From contig CP101033.1 in the NCBI GenBank assembly GCA_041319085.1, positions 2,754,501 through 2,818,500 of the forward strand: 64,000 bases of DNA. The letters are read 5' to 3'. Source of the DNA: Aeromonas veronii. Its GTDB lineage: Bacteria > Pseudomonadota > Gammaproteobacteria > Enterobacterales > Aeromonadaceae. How positions within the stretch are numbered: position 1 is the stretch's first letter; each line of letters opens with the position of its first letter. The position numbers were made by a program, and so were the translations under genes. Below are positions 1 to 8,847 of this stretch, piece after piece. The notes under the pieces are model-generated. The model made no database searches and was not told the DNA's origin. It saw nothing but the letters and a program-made list of their open reading frames with translations.

Positions 1-228
1 GCAATTACGTATTTCCTTCCAGAAAGTTTTGAAAACATTTTCTTATTTCAGGGGGTTACGGCTATTTATCGGCTTAATTCCAGATAGTCACAGAATAATA
101 ATTACCAAAATGAAATTAAATTTCACAAATGAAAGGGTTTTCACCTCAATGAAAACCCTTTCAGGTGGTTTATTTTGTTTGATTTGTTAACAAAGTACCG
201 CGCCAGTTTCGAGCGCTGCCCCGGCGCA
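1..228. other. AT-rich non-coding stretch with a perfect inverted repeat
   Basis: No convincing gene is visible. The stretch contains a perfect 12-bp inverted repeat (left arm 131-142 GAAAGGGTTTTC, right arm 151-162) with an 8-nt spacer. It also has an imperfect GAAAACATTTTC motif at 31-42. Whichever gene this region controls probably lies left of the window. Confidence 0.5.
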
Positions 229-267
229 ATAAAAAAGAGACCCCGCCGGGGCGGAGTCTCTTTTTGC
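229..267 (-). terminator. Rho-independent terminator of yejK
   Basis: An 11-bp GC-rich stem (one G-U pair when read on the minus strand) is followed on that strand by a run of six T. It lies about 35 bp beyond the yejK stop codon. Confidence 0.85.
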
Positions 268-301
268 CAGAAATGACGACTTGATCACACTACTGTTCCC
301 A

Positions 302-1363
302 CTACGACTGGCGCAGCAGCTGATCCTTGAGATTGGGCGGCACGCCCTTGATGGTCAGGGTGTCGGTCTGGGGATCGTAAAAAATGCGGCTGTTCAACAG
401 TTTCTGCTCGAAGCTCAACGTGAGCCCTCCGCCGGAGCCGACAAACTTGGTCAGACCGCGCAGGGTAGATCGATCCGCCGGGAAGCGATCTTCCAGCTCA
501 TACTCCTGACCGATAAAACTGTAAAAATCGAGATCACCGTCGCCGGCATCTTTTGCGGAGAGTTCTGCAGACAGCTCCTTGATTTCGATCTCTTCACCGG
601 CGCTTGCCTGTTCGGTGCAATATTTGAAGACCTGCTTTTTGTAATCATTGCGCTCGGTCGGTTCGAGCTGACGACTGTCGCAATAATCGTCTACCGCCTG
701 CAGCAAGCCTTTATTTTGTACCTTGGCATCCATGCCTTCGCGTGCACCCAGCAAATCCATAAAGAAGTCGCCCAGTTTGCGGCCGATGCGTCCCTTACTG
801 AAAGTAATATAGCGGCGCGAATCGGCCTGAGTTTTCCATTCGGTCAAATCAATGCGGGCCACCAGATTGAGTTTGCCGATATCCAGATACTGGATATGAC
901 GCAATTCCAGCGCTTCGCTGACGGTGACGCTCTCCTTGCCCTCCAGCAGGGCAATCAACAGATAATCGACCCCGACGTAGTTATATTTGGCAAACAGCAG
1001 CACCCCTTGCTCATCGAGGGCGTGCTCCACCAGCTGCTTGACCAGCATCTGGGTCACAGTGACCGAGAAGGGAACGAATTCGGTCTGCTCGCTGAGCAGT
1101 TGTTCGAGGGCGATACGAAACGCGGGTGAGGGCTGCTTGGGAGTCCCTTCACCGTCGGCCAGCTCGGCGACAGCCGTTTCGGGGTCGGCAAAGAAGCCAA
1201 AGCCCTTGCCGCCCTTGCCGTTGTAGATCCGATGCAGTTCCGCCATCAGTCCCTGTACCGCCTCATCAGGGGGCAGGGTCTGGCTGCGGGTATCGGCGTG
1301 GGGTTGACCATCGCCGCCCTGGCGCAAGGAGTGAAGAATGATCTTGTCGATATCGAGACTCAT
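302..1363 (-). CDS. yejK: Nucleoid-associated protein YejK (NdpA)
   Basis: This is a 353-residue homologue of the 37-kDa nucleoid-associated protein YejK/NdpA, a cytoplasmic DNA-associated protein whose exact role is unsettled. The N-terminus MSLDIDKIILHSL and the acidic middle part (a QEYELEDRF-type segment) match the family. An open frame continues about 80 codons further upstream, but that part overlaps yejL antisense and is not conserved. The ATG at 1363 gives the family N-terminus and was chosen for that reason. The gene is divergent from yejL-yejM, the same arrangement as in E. coli. The protein is slightly longer than the roughly 335 residues usual in enterics. Confidence 0.93.
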   Translation of the reverse strand: MSLDIDKIILHSLRQGGDGQPHADTRSQTLPPDEAVQGLMAELHRIYNGKGGKGFGFFADPETAVAELADGEGTPKQPSPAFRIALEQLLSEQTEFVPFSVTVTQMLVKQLVEHALDEQGVLLFAKYNYVGVDYLLIALLEGKESVTVSEALELRHIQYLDIGKLNLVARIDLTEWKTQADSRRYITFSKGRIGRKLGDFFMDLLGAREGMDAKVQNKGLLQAVDDYCDSRQLEPTERNDYKKQVFKYCTEQASAGEEIEIKELSAELSAKDAGDGDLDFYSFIGQEYELEDRFPADRSTLRGLTKFVGSGGGLTLSFEQKLLNSRIFYDPQTDTLTIKGVPPNLKDQLLRQS

Positions 1364-1436
1364 GTCACAAAGCCATAGTGTTAGCCGAAAGGGTGAAGTA
1401 TTATAAGGCGCTTTGAACCGAGATGAACTGAAGATT

Positions 1437-1664
1437 ATGCCCATCGTATCAAAGTACAATAACGAGCAATTTGACGCCCTGATGAACGACCTGATCACCG
1501 CGCTGGAAAAACATAAAGCGCCGGTGGATCTCAGCCTTATGGTACTTGGTAATCTGACCACCAATATCATCAATGGTATGGCACCGGCCCAGCGCCAGGC
1601 CATCACTGAAAAGTTTGTCCAGGCCCTGACCGCATCGGTCGATAATCGCCACGACGCACACTGA
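1437..1664 (+). CDS. yejL: YejL family protein (UPF0352)
   Basis: This is a 75-residue conserved protein of unknown function, the same length as E. coli YejL. The core [17 protein letters not shown] followed by APAQRQAI is diagnostic of the family. A TTG at 1413 would add eight residues, but the ATG at 1437 gives the family N-terminus (MPIVSKYN). It sits 48 bp upstream of yejM on the same strand and is probably co-transcribed with it. It could be a small partner or regulator of YejM, but only position suggests this. Confidence 0.88.
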   Translation: MPIVSKYNNEQFDALMNDLITALEKHKAPVDLSLMVLGNLTTNIINGMAPAQRQAITEKFVQALTASVDNRHDAH

Positions 1665-1712
1665 GTCCTGCGACTCTGTTGATTTGACGTTTCTCAACGC
1701 TGATGGATCACT

Positions 1713-3563
1713 ATGGTCGAAACCGGTAACCCCTATCGTGATAATGTCTCTCGCCTGATCACCTGGGGGCATTGGTTCTCCTTCTTCAACATTATCCTGG
1801 CCATGCTTATCGCCACCCGTTATCTGGGTGCCATCGGCTGGCCATCGACCACGCTTGGCGTGATCTATCTCGTTGTAAGCTGGATTGGCCACTTCTCGTT
1901 TCTGAGTTTTGTCACCTACCTGTTGACGATCTTCCCGCTCAGCTTCGTGCTGCCCAAGGAGAAGCCGTTGCGGTTCATCTCGGCTATCATCGCCACCTTG
2001 GCACTGGTGCTGCTGCTGATCGACACCCAGGTATTCCGGCTGTTCAAGTTCCACCTCAACAGTCAGGTATGGCAGTTGCTGCTGGATCAGGCGCAAACCG
2101 AAGAGGGCTCAATCTGGAGCATCATCTTCGTTGCCGTGCCCACCATCTTCCTGCTGCAACTGCTGCTGTCAGCCTATGTCTGGCGCAAGATCAACAAGCG
2201 CAAGCGCCGCCAGTATGGTAATCAGGTGGGGCTGGCCCTGCTGATCTGCTTTATTCTGACCCACGTGGTCAACAGCTGGGCGGATGCCACCCTTTATCAG
2301 CCCATCACCATGCAGAGAGCCAACTTCCCCCTCTCCTACCCCATGACGGCCCGCACCTTCCTGGCCAAACATGGCTGGCTGGATCTGGATCAGTATGAGA
2401 AGCAGGCCGCCTCCCAGAGTGATGACAGCGACAGTCGGATGCACTATCCGCTGCGCCCGCTCAACGTCAACGCGCCCCTGACCCACAGCAATCTGCTAAT
2501 TGTGGTAGTCGACTCCCTGCGTTTTGACATGCTCAACAACATCAATATGCCCAATCTGCAGCGTTATGCGGATCAGCACCTGACGTTCCGCAATCACATG
2601 AGTGGGGGCAACAACGCTCTGATGGGGATGTTCAGCCTCTTCTACGGGTTGCCCGGCCACTACTACAAGGACATCAGCAGCGACAAGCGTCCACCTGTGC
2701 TGTTCGACGAGATGCTGCGCCAGGATTACCAGTTCGGGCTGTTCGGCGCCCTGGAGGATGCCCAGAAGTATCGCAAGAGCATCCTCGCCGGCCTGCGCAA
2801 ACAGGTGTTTGTCTCCGAACAGATCGATGATGGCAAGCTGCTGACCGACTGGCAACAGTGGCTGGAGAAGCGCACCCCGGAGCGTCCCTGGTTCTCGCTG
2901 GTCTATCTCTCGAGTCCCGGCGACTACCAGTTGCCTGCCACCATGAAGGGGCCGTTCCAGCCGGAGCTGACCAACTTCAATCCGGCGACGGCTTATCGGG
3001 CGGAAAACCTGCAAAAACTGGAGAACCGTTACAAGAACTCGGTCTTCTACACCGACCAGCTGCTTGAGCAGATGCTGACCAAATTGCAGTCGCAGGGGAT
3101 GAACAGCAACACCGTTGTCGTGATCACCGCCGACCATGGTCAGGAGTTCAACGACACCCGCAGCAACAGCTGGGGCGCAGGCAGCAACTACTCACCCTAT
3201 CAGGTGCAGGTGCCGCTGGTGCTGGCCTGGCCGGGCCGCGGCAGTGAAGTACGGGAACAGCCGAGCAGCCATCTCGATCTGGCCCCGACCCTGATGCAAG
3301 GGATGCTGGGGGTACGGAATCCGATGCGCGATTACAGCATTGGCCGCTCGCTGTTCGATACCAGCCCGCGTAACTGGCTACTGGCAGGGGATCAGAACGA
3401 TTTTGCCATCTATCAGGGCGACACCATCACCCACTTCAACAAGCAGGGTGACTTCGAACTGCTGGAACGCAACAGTTATCGCCCCATCAAGCACGGCACC
3501 CCCGATATGGGTGCCATGATCCAGGTGATGAACGAGCTGAACCGCTTCTATCGCAACCAATGA
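1713..3563 (+). CDS. yejM: YejM/PbgA/LapC inner-membrane protein
   Basis: This 616-residue protein has about five N-terminal membrane helices (residues about 20-190) followed by a large periplasmic alkaline-phosphatase/sulfatase-fold domain (about 255-600). In E. coli this family senses periplasmic lipopolysaccharide and protects LpxC from LapB/FtsH-driven turnover, so it sets LPS synthesis. Visible domain motifs are NLLIVVVDSLRFDML at the start of the hydrolase fold and VVVITADHGQEFND near its end. The protein is a little longer than E. coli YejM (586 residues). It follows yejL closely and ends at a strong terminator that also serves the converging metQ-like gene. Confidence 0.95.
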   Translation: MVETGNPYRDNVSRLITWGHWFSFFNIILAMLIATRYLGAIGWPSTTLGVIYLVVSWIGHFSFLSFVTYLLTIFPLSFVLPKEKPLRFISAIIATLALVLLLIDTQVFRLFKFHLNSQVWQLLLDQAQTEEGSIWSIIFVAVPTIFLLQLLLSAYVWRKINKRKRRQYGNQVGLALLICFILTHVVNSWADATLYQPITMQRANFPLSYPMTARTFLAKHGWLDLDQYEKQAASQSDDSDSRMHYPLRPLNVNAPLTHSNLLIVVVDSLRFDMLNNINMPNLQRYADQHLTFRNHMSGGNNALMGMFSLFYGLPGHYYKDISSDKRPPVLFDEMLRQDYQFGLFGALEDAQKYRKSILAGLRKQVFVSEQIDDGKLLTDWQQWLEKRTPERPWFSLVYLSSPGDYQLPATMKGPFQPELTNFNPATAYRAENLQKLENRYKNSVFYTDQLLEQMLTKLQSQGMNSNTVVVITADHGQEFNDTRSNSWGAGSNYSPYQVQVPLVLAWPGRGSEVREQPSSHLDLAPTLMQGMLGVRNPMRDYSIGRSLFDTSPRNWLLAGDQNDFAIYQGDTITHFNKQGDFELLERNSYRPIKHGTPDMGAMIQVMNELNRFYRNQ

Positions 3564-3590
3564 AACCCGCACTGATGGCTTGATACCATA

Positions 3591-3618
3591 AAAAACGCCC
3601 CGAATTCGGGGCGTTTTT
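3591..3618. terminator. Bidirectional terminator between yejM and metQ
   Basis: A near-palindromic AAAAACGCCCCG stem with an AATT centre has T runs on both sides. It separates the converging yejM (plus) and metQ-like (minus) genes. Confidence 0.9.
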
Positions 3619-3647
3619 CGTTGTATAGCGGGGCCACTTTCGCGACG

Positions 3648-4523
3648 TTAGCCCCCCCACCCTTGCGGGTACTTGTAGCCGACGAAACGCTTGGCCGCAT
3701 AAGCCTTGAAGGCCGCCGAGTTATAGGCCGCCGCCACATCCCTGGCAAACGGCTGATCCGCATCCGCGCTTTTCACCACCACCCAGTTGATGAAGTCGTA
3801 GCTGCGCTCCAGAAACAGTCCTTCACTGAACGGGATACCGCTGGAGGCGGCAAAGTTACCGTTGATCACCGAGAAGTCCACATCCTCCCGCGAGCGGGGC
3901 AGTTGCGCAGCTTCCAGCAGCACCAGCTTGAGATTGTGCGGATTGTTCACCACATCAAATTCGCTCGCCTTGAGCGGGTTAATCCCCTCCTTGAGAGTGA
4001 TCCAGCCCAGATCCTGCAGCATCAGCAGCGCCCGCGCCTGATTGGTGGGATCGTTGGGGATCGCCACTGTGCTCCCCTCTTTCACCTTGTCGAGTGCCGC
4101 CAGCTTGCCGGAATAGAGTCCCATCGGACCGGTTGGCACCTGGGTAATGGGTGCCAGCGACAGCCCCCGATCCTTGGCAAAGCTCTCAAGATAGGGTTTG
4201 TGCTGGAAGCAGTTCACATCCAGTGATCCGTCAGCCAGAGCAATATTGGGGGTCACATAGTCGGTGAACTCCACCAGCTTGACCTTGTACCCCTTGGCCT
4301 CCAGCTGCGGCTTGATGGAGTCGGTCACCATGTCGGCAAAATCCCCCACCGTGGTGCCAATCACGATCTCCTGTTTGGTCGGCAAGGGAGCATCGGCGGC
4401 AACCGCGGAAAAAGAGAGGCTCCCGACAACCATCGCAGCAATGAAGGTGCTGGCACCCGCTGTGGCTCGTAAGGAAGAAATTGAAGAAGTTGAAGAAAAA
4501 GGTAAGAAGCAACGAAACGGCAT
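3648..4523 (-). CDS. metQ: MetQ/NlpA-family methionine-binding protein
   Basis: This 291-residue periplasmic binding protein belongs to the MetQ/NlpA family, which feeds D/L-methionine to the MetNI ABC transporter. The mature part starts QEIVIGTTVGDFADMV and contains NCFQHKPYLESFAKDRG and IPNDPTNQARALLMLQDLGW, all typical of MetQ. The N-terminus (about 43 residues) ends in SFSAVAADA. This looks like an ordinary signal-peptidase-I site, with no lipobox cysteine, whereas most Gram-negative MetQ proteins are lipoproteins. No metN or metI lies nearby, so it is an orphan subunit. A candidate MetJ operator lies 87 bp upstream, supporting a methionine role. The start at 4523 has a good CAGGGAG ribosome site. 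Confidence 0.85.
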   Translation of the reverse strand: MPFRCFLPFSSTSSISSLRATAGASTFIAAMVVGSLSFSAVAADAPLPTKQEIVIGTTVGDFADMVTDSIKPQLEAKGYKVKLVEFTDYVTPNIALADGSLDVNCFQHKPYLESFAKDRGLSLAPITQVPTGPMGLYSGKLAALDKVKEGSTVAIPNDPTNQARALLMLQDLGWITLKEGINPLKASEFDVVNNPHNLKLVLLEAAQLPRSREDVDFSVINGNFAASSGIPFSEGLFLERSYDFINWVVVKSADADQPFARDVAAAYNSAAFKAYAAKRFVGYKYPQGWGG

Positions 4524-4609
4524 AGGGACTCCCTGTCAGGTGCGTATCAAGATATGGACCTGCGGCGGGGTTGCCCTCAGAGACAATGTACCTCACGCCA
4601 CAGCAATCT

Positions 4610-4625
4610 AGCCGTCTAAACGGCC
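4610..4625 (-). promoter_or_regulatory. Candidate MetJ operator (met boxes) upstream of metQ
   Basis: Read on the minus strand, the 8-mers GGCCGTTT and AGACGGCT match the MetJ consensus AGACGTCT at 5/8 and 7/8 positions. A weaker third box (AGATTGCT, 5/8) follows directly. Tandem, phased 8-bp boxes are how MetJ binds. The position, just upstream of a methionine-binding-protein gene, supports the call. Confidence 0.5.
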
Positions 4626-4905
4626 ATTTGAATTACCATAACAGAGCCAGCCACTGCCGCCAAGCAATAAACCGCTGACCCAGCCCACCTCATCACCCTT
4701 GCCGTCACACCCGAACGATGCACTCGTGTAGGAAAATGACGCTTGCGCGCTGCCTGCCAGGGACCCATCCCCTGCAGGAGCTGCAATGGTATCTGCTCAA
4801 CAGCGGGCAGGATGCGTTCAACCCGTAGCGGCGTAGTGGGCAAAGGTGCCGATGAGCTGTCGGGAGCCGAACAGCCGCCGAAATAGGTCGCGCCACACGG
4901 ATAAC
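4626..4905. other. Intergenic region between metQ and ppsA
   Basis: No supported gene. The metQ promoter should lie at the left edge. The rest holds only short open frames without a credible ribosome site or family resemblance. Confidence 0.5.
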
Positions 4906-4930
4906 AAAGGGGGCCATCATGGCCCCCTTT
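4906..4930 (-). terminator. Terminator of ppsA
   Basis: A perfect palindromic stem (AAAGGGGGCCAT and its complement) is followed by T-rich sequence on the minus strand. It lies 26 bp after the ppsA stop codon. Confidence 0.85.
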
Positions 4931-4955
4931 CTGTGCTGCTCATTTTGGCAGTGGC

Positions 4956-7340
4956 TTACTTGGCACCATGCTGCTCCGCCAGATAGAGCCAGGTATCAAC
5001 CACGGTATCGGGGTTGAGCGACACCGAGTCGATCCCCTGCTCCACCAGCCAGGCGGCAAAGTCCGGATGATCGGATGGCCCCTGACCGCAGATCCCCACA
5101 TACTTGCCCGCCTTGCGCGCTGCCTGAATCGCCATCGACAGCAGTGCCTTGACCGCCTCGTTACGCTCGTCAAACAGGTGGGCAATCAGCCCCGAATCCC
5201 TATCAAGTCCGAGCGCGAGCTGGGTCATGTCGTTGGAGCCGATGGAGAAGCCGTCCACATGCTCGAGGAACTGGTCCGCCAGCAGGGCGTTGCTCGGGAT
5301 CTCGCACATCATGATCACCTTGAGCCCCCGCTCGCCACGACGCAGGCCGTTTTCGGCCAGGATGTCGATAACCTGCTGTGCCTCGCCCACGGTGCGCACG
5401 AAGGGGATCATCACCTCGACGTTGGTCAGCCCCATCACATCGCGCACCCGCTTGATCGCTTCGCACTCGAGGGCAAAGCAGGGGCGGAAGCTGTCGGCGA
5501 TGTAGCGGGACGCGCCACGAAAACCGATCATCGGGTTCTCCTCGTGGGGCTCGTAGCCACGACCGCCCACCAGATTGGCGTACTCGTTGGACTTGAAGTC
5601 CGACATCCGCACGATCACCCGCTCCGGCCAGAAGGCGGCGGCCAGGGTGGCGATGCCCTCGGTCAGCTTGGCGACGTAGAACTCGCGTGGGCTGTCGTAA
5701 CCGGCGATCATCTTGGCGATGGTGGCCTTGAGCTCGGGACTCTGCTGGTCAAACTCCAGCAGCGCCTTGGGGTGCACCCCGATCATCCGGTTGATGATAA
5801 ATTCAAGGCGTGCCAGTCCTACGCCAGCATTAGGCAACTGGGCAAAGTCGAAAGCGCGGTCCGGGTTGCCGACGTTCATCATGATCTTGATGGGCAGCCG
5901 TGGCATGTTGCCCACCTCGGTCACCGCCACGTCGAAGTCCAGCTCGCCGTCGTAGATAAAACCGGTATCCCCTTCCGCACAGGAGACGGTGATCCGCTGG
6001 CCCGGCTCAATATGGTCGGTGGCGTTGCCACAGCCGACCACAGCCGGAATGCCCAGCTCGCGGGCGATAATGGCAGCATGACAGGTGCGGCCGCCCCGGT
6101 TGGTGACGATGGCGGAGGCCCGTTTCATGATGGGCTCCCAGTCCGGGTCGGTCATGTCGGTCACCAGCACATCGCCGGGCTGCACTTCGTCCATCTGGCT
6201 GATGGAGGAGATGACCCGCGCCGGGCCCGCGCCAATCTTGTGACCGATGGCCCGCCCCTCGATCAGCACCTTGCCCGCTTGCTTGAGGGCAAACCGCTCG
6301 AGGGTGTTGGCCTCCTGGCGGCTGCGCACAGTTTCCGGGCGCGCCTGCACGATATAGAGCTGGCCATCCTGACCATCCTTGGCCCACTCGATATCCATCG
6401 GGCGACCGTAGTGCTGCTCGATGATGAGGGCCTGTTTCGCCAGCGCCATCACCTCGGCATCGGTGATGCAGAAGCGGCTGCGCTCGGCCTCATCGGTGTC
6501 GACAATCTTCACCTGACGGCCATGGCCGGCATCGTCCGAGTAGGTCATCTTGATTAACTTGGAGCCGAGGGTCTTGCGCACCACCGCCGGGCGGCCCCCC
6601 TTGAGGGTCGGCTTGTGCACATAGAACTCGTCCGGGTTGACGGCACCCTGCACCACCATCTCTCCCAGACCCTGACTACCGGTGATAAAGACCACGTCGT
6701 TGAAGCCGGACTCGGTATCCAAGGTAAACATCACGCCAGAGGCGGCGAGATCCGAGCGCACCATCCGCTGCACCCCAGCCGAGAGGGCAACGCCCTTGTG
6801 GTCATAGCCCTGATGCACCCGATAGGAGATGGCGCGATCGTTGAACAGGGAAGCAAACACATGCTTGACCGCCGTCATGACGGCATCGATGCCACGTACG
6901 TTGAGGAAGGTCTCCTGCTGACCGGCAAAAGAGGCGTCCGGCATATCCTCGGCGGTGGCGGAGGAGCGCACCGCAAACGAGGCACTCATGCCATCACCCA
7001 AGCCTGCACTCAACTTCTCATAAGCAACCCGGATCGCCTGCTCCAGCTCGGGCTGGAACGGGGCTTCGATCACCCAGTCGCGGATCTGCTGACCGGCCCG
7101 GTTGAGGGCGGCGATATCGTCCACGTCCAGATTGTCGAGCAGATGATGGATCTTGCCGTTGAGGCCGCTTGACTCCAGAAACTCGTTAAACGCAAAGGCG
7201 GTGGTGGCAAAGCCCCCCGGCACGGATACACCGGCGCCAGAGAGGTTGCTGATCATCTCGCCAAGGGATGCGTTTTTGCCGCCAACGCGTTCTAGGTCCT
7301 GCATTCCGAGTTGTTCGTACCAGAGCACGTACTGTTGCAC
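4956..7340 (-). CDS. ppsA: Phosphoenolpyruvate synthase
   Basis: This 794-residue enzyme (E. coli PpsA has 792) converts pyruvate, ATP and water to phosphoenolpyruvate, AMP and phosphate for gluconeogenesis. The N-terminal ATP-binding domain carries [20 protein letters not shown]. The central phosphohistidine domain has [15 protein letters not shown] with the catalytic histidine at residue 421 and the regulatory threonine at 419. The C-terminal PEP/pyruvate domain has [18 protein letters not shown]. The start is a GTG at 7340 preceded by GGAGA. It is divergent from ppsR, whose product phosphorylates and dephosphorylates this threonine in known systems. The shared intergenic region carries a LacI-family-type operator. 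Confidence 0.97.
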   Translation of the reverse strand: MQQYVLWYEQLGMQDLERVGGKNASLGEMISNLSGAGVSVPGGFATTAFAFNEFLESSGLNGKIHHLLDNLDVDDIAALNRAGQQIRDWVIEAPFQPELEQAIRVAYEKLSAGLGDGMSASFAVRSSATAEDMPDASFAGQQETFLNVRGIDAVMTAVKHVFASLFNDRAISYRVHQGYDHKGVALSAGVQRMVRSDLAASGVMFTLDTESGFNDVVFITGSQGLGEMVVQGAVNPDEFYVHKPTLKGGRPAVVRKTLGSKLIKMTYSDDAGHGRQVKIVDTDEAERSRFCITDAEVMALAKQALIIEQHYGRPMDIEWAKDGQDGQLYIVQARPETVRSRQEANTLERFALKQAGKVLIEGRAIGHKIGAGPARVISSISQMDEVQPGDVLVTDMTDPDWEPIMKRASAIVTNRGGRTCHAAIIARELGIPAVVGCGNATDHIEPGQRITVSCAEGDTGFIYDGELDFDVAVTEVGNMPRLPIKIMMNVGNPDRAFDFAQLPNAGVGLARLEFIINRMIGVHPKALLEFDQQSPELKATIAKMIAGYDSPREFYVAKLTEGIATLAAAFWPERVIVRMSDFKSNEYANLVGGRGYEPHEENPMIGFRGASRYIADSFRPCFALECEAIKRVRDVMGLTNVEVMIPFVRTVGEAQQVIDILAENGLRRGERGLKVIMMCEIPSNALLADQFLEHVDGFSIGSNDMTQLALGLDRDSGLIAHLFDERNEAVKALLSMAIQAARKAGKYVGICGQGPSDHPDFAAWLVEQGIDSVSLNPDTVVDTWLYLAEQHGAK

Positions 7341-7688
7341 TTGGATGTCTCCAGGTTGGTGGGCACCGGTGCCATAGCACCTCGTGCGCCCGATTTAATC
7401 GATGAGGTTATGGGTAAGTCAGGTGCGTTATGGTCTGTTTCTTTTGTTGCCAACGATCATGAAAACGTTTTCTATTGGTTTTCAAAAAAATCCCCGAACA
7501 AAGGTTGGGGATGGTCGAATGACCGAAATATTCTACAATGGCGCCACAAAAAGATAACGATTGAGGTTTGCAAGCCACTTCACAACTTGGGCACAGCAGA
7601 CCGGTTGACAAAATGGGTATGGTTTCGAGCGATACGCCTCACCCTTTACCCCACGCTGCCCCACCAACAAGAATCAAAGGAATCCCAC
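7341..7688. other. Divergent ppsA-ppsR control region
   Basis: This is a gene-free 348-bp region between the two start codons. It should hold both promoters. The one clear element is the palindrome at 7461-7472, listed separately. I could not fix -10/-35 boxes with confidence. Confidence 0.6.
7461..7472. promoter_or_regulatory. Palindromic LacI/Cra-type operator candidate
   Basis: A perfect 12-bp palindrome, GAAAACGTTTTC, with the central CG typical of LacI-family operators. Cra (FruR) activates ppsA in E. coli, which makes Cra the first candidate. The half-sites are spaced one base wider than the classic TGAAACGTTTCA on each side, so another LacI-family protein is possible. Confidence 0.4.
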
Positions 7689-8501
7689 GTGCATACCGTA
7701 TTTTATGTGTCAGACGGCACCGCCATTACCGCCGAAGTGTTCGGCCACGCGGTACTGAGCCAATTTCCACTCGCCTTCGAGCAGATCACTATCCCCTTTG
7801 TGGAGACCCAGGAGAAAGCCCGTCAGGTGCGGATGCGGATCGACGAACAGTTCCGCCAGACCGGGATGCGCCCCATCCTGTTTCACACCATCGTCGACCC
7901 GCAGGTACGGGAAGAGGTGCTCAAATCGGAAGCGTGCGGCCACGACTTTCTCAATACCTTCGTCAGCCCGCTGGAGCAGGAGTTGGGGGTGAAAGCCGAG
8001 CCCCGCCTCCATCGCACCCACGGCATGGAGAATCGCAAGCTTTATGATGATCGCATCGAGGCGGTCAACTTTGCGCTGGCCAACGACGATGGCATCACCA
8101 CCAAAGAGTACGATGAGGCGGACATCATCCTGATCGGGGTCTCCCGCTGCGGCAAGACCCCCACCAGCCTCTATCTGGCGCTGCAGTTCGGCATTCGCGC
8201 CGCCAACTACCCCTTTATCGAGCAGGATATGGGAGTCCTGGATCTACCGAGCCCCCTCAAGGCCAACCGCCACAAGCTGTTCGGCCTCACCATTGCACCG
8301 CAGCGGCTGCACGAGATCCGCAACCAGCGCCGCGCCAACAGCCGCTACTCCTCGCTGGATCAGTGCGAACAAGAGCTGGCCTGCGTCGAGCGGCTGTTTC
8401 GCCAGGAGGCGATCCGCTTCCTCGATACCAGCTCCCACTCGGTGGAGGAGATCAGCGCCAAGATCCTCGAGGCGACCGGCCTGCGCCGCCAGCTCTGTTA
8501 A
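7689..8501 (+). CDS. ppsR: PEP synthase regulatory protein (bifunctional kinase/pyrophosphorylase)
   Basis: This 270-residue DUF299-family protein inactivates PEP synthase by ADP-dependent phosphorylation of its active-site threonine and reactivates it by Pi-dependent dephosphorylation. The P-loop-like motif GVSRCGKT is at residues 150-157, and the N-terminus [20 protein letters not shown] is the family signature. The frame is open further upstream, but a GTG at 7689, preceded by AAAGGA at a good distance, gives the family N-terminus; E. coli PpsR is 277 residues. The gene is divergently transcribed from ppsA, its substrate gene, as in many gammaproteobacteria. Confidence 0.95.
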   Translation: MHTVFYVSDGTAITAEVFGHAVLSQFPLAFEQITIPFVETQEKARQVRMRIDEQFRQTGMRPILFHTIVDPQVREEVLKSEACGHDFLNTFVSPLEQELGVKAEPRLHRTHGMENRKLYDDRIEAVNFALANDDGITTKEYDEADIILIGVSRCGKTPTSLYLALQFGIRAANYPFIEQDMGVLDLPSPLKANRHKLFGLTIAPQRLHEIRNQRRANSRYSSLDQCEQELACVERLFRQEAIRFLDTSSHSVEEISAKILEATGLRRQLC

Positions 8502-8847
8502 GTAGAGTTGACAGCTAACAGCACAACAAAAACCAATAGACAAGCCCCCATGTCAACAAAACAGAATTCGATTGCACAAACATCAACCAAAAACTGCCAA
8601 TAAGCCTCGCCAGATCATGAAAAAGCTGCCATTGGTACAAAATACGGCCATCCAGCGTGGAAAACAGGTGCATTTATGGCGGATTATCACTATTCTTCTT
8701 CGGTTGCCAGCCAACACTAAAAATTGAAAATGGCATAGCGTAACGAAATAAATACAGGTTTCGTCAGGTTTTGGCTACGCACTGCGGCCTGCTCAGGATG
8801 AGCCCAACACCGACAAGAGACAACAGAGATAGGTAAAGGACAGATCC
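8502..8847. other. Gene-free region upstream of aroP
   Basis: No supported gene and no clear terminator for ppsR. A loose promoter-like pair (TTGAAA at 8724-8729, AATAAA at 8747-8752, 17-bp spacing) lies upstream of aroP. I looked for a TyrR box (TGTAAA-N6-TTTACA) and found no good match. Confidence 0.4.

Noticed and set aside
4718..4828. 36-codon ORF between metQ and ppsA
   Set aside because: No ribosome site, no recognisable motif and no supporting context.
4968..6557. 529-codon open frame on the plus strand opposite ppsA
   Set aside because: It lies entirely antisense to a clear PEP synthase gene. The histidine- and aspartate-rich translation is typical of a GC-rich shadow frame.
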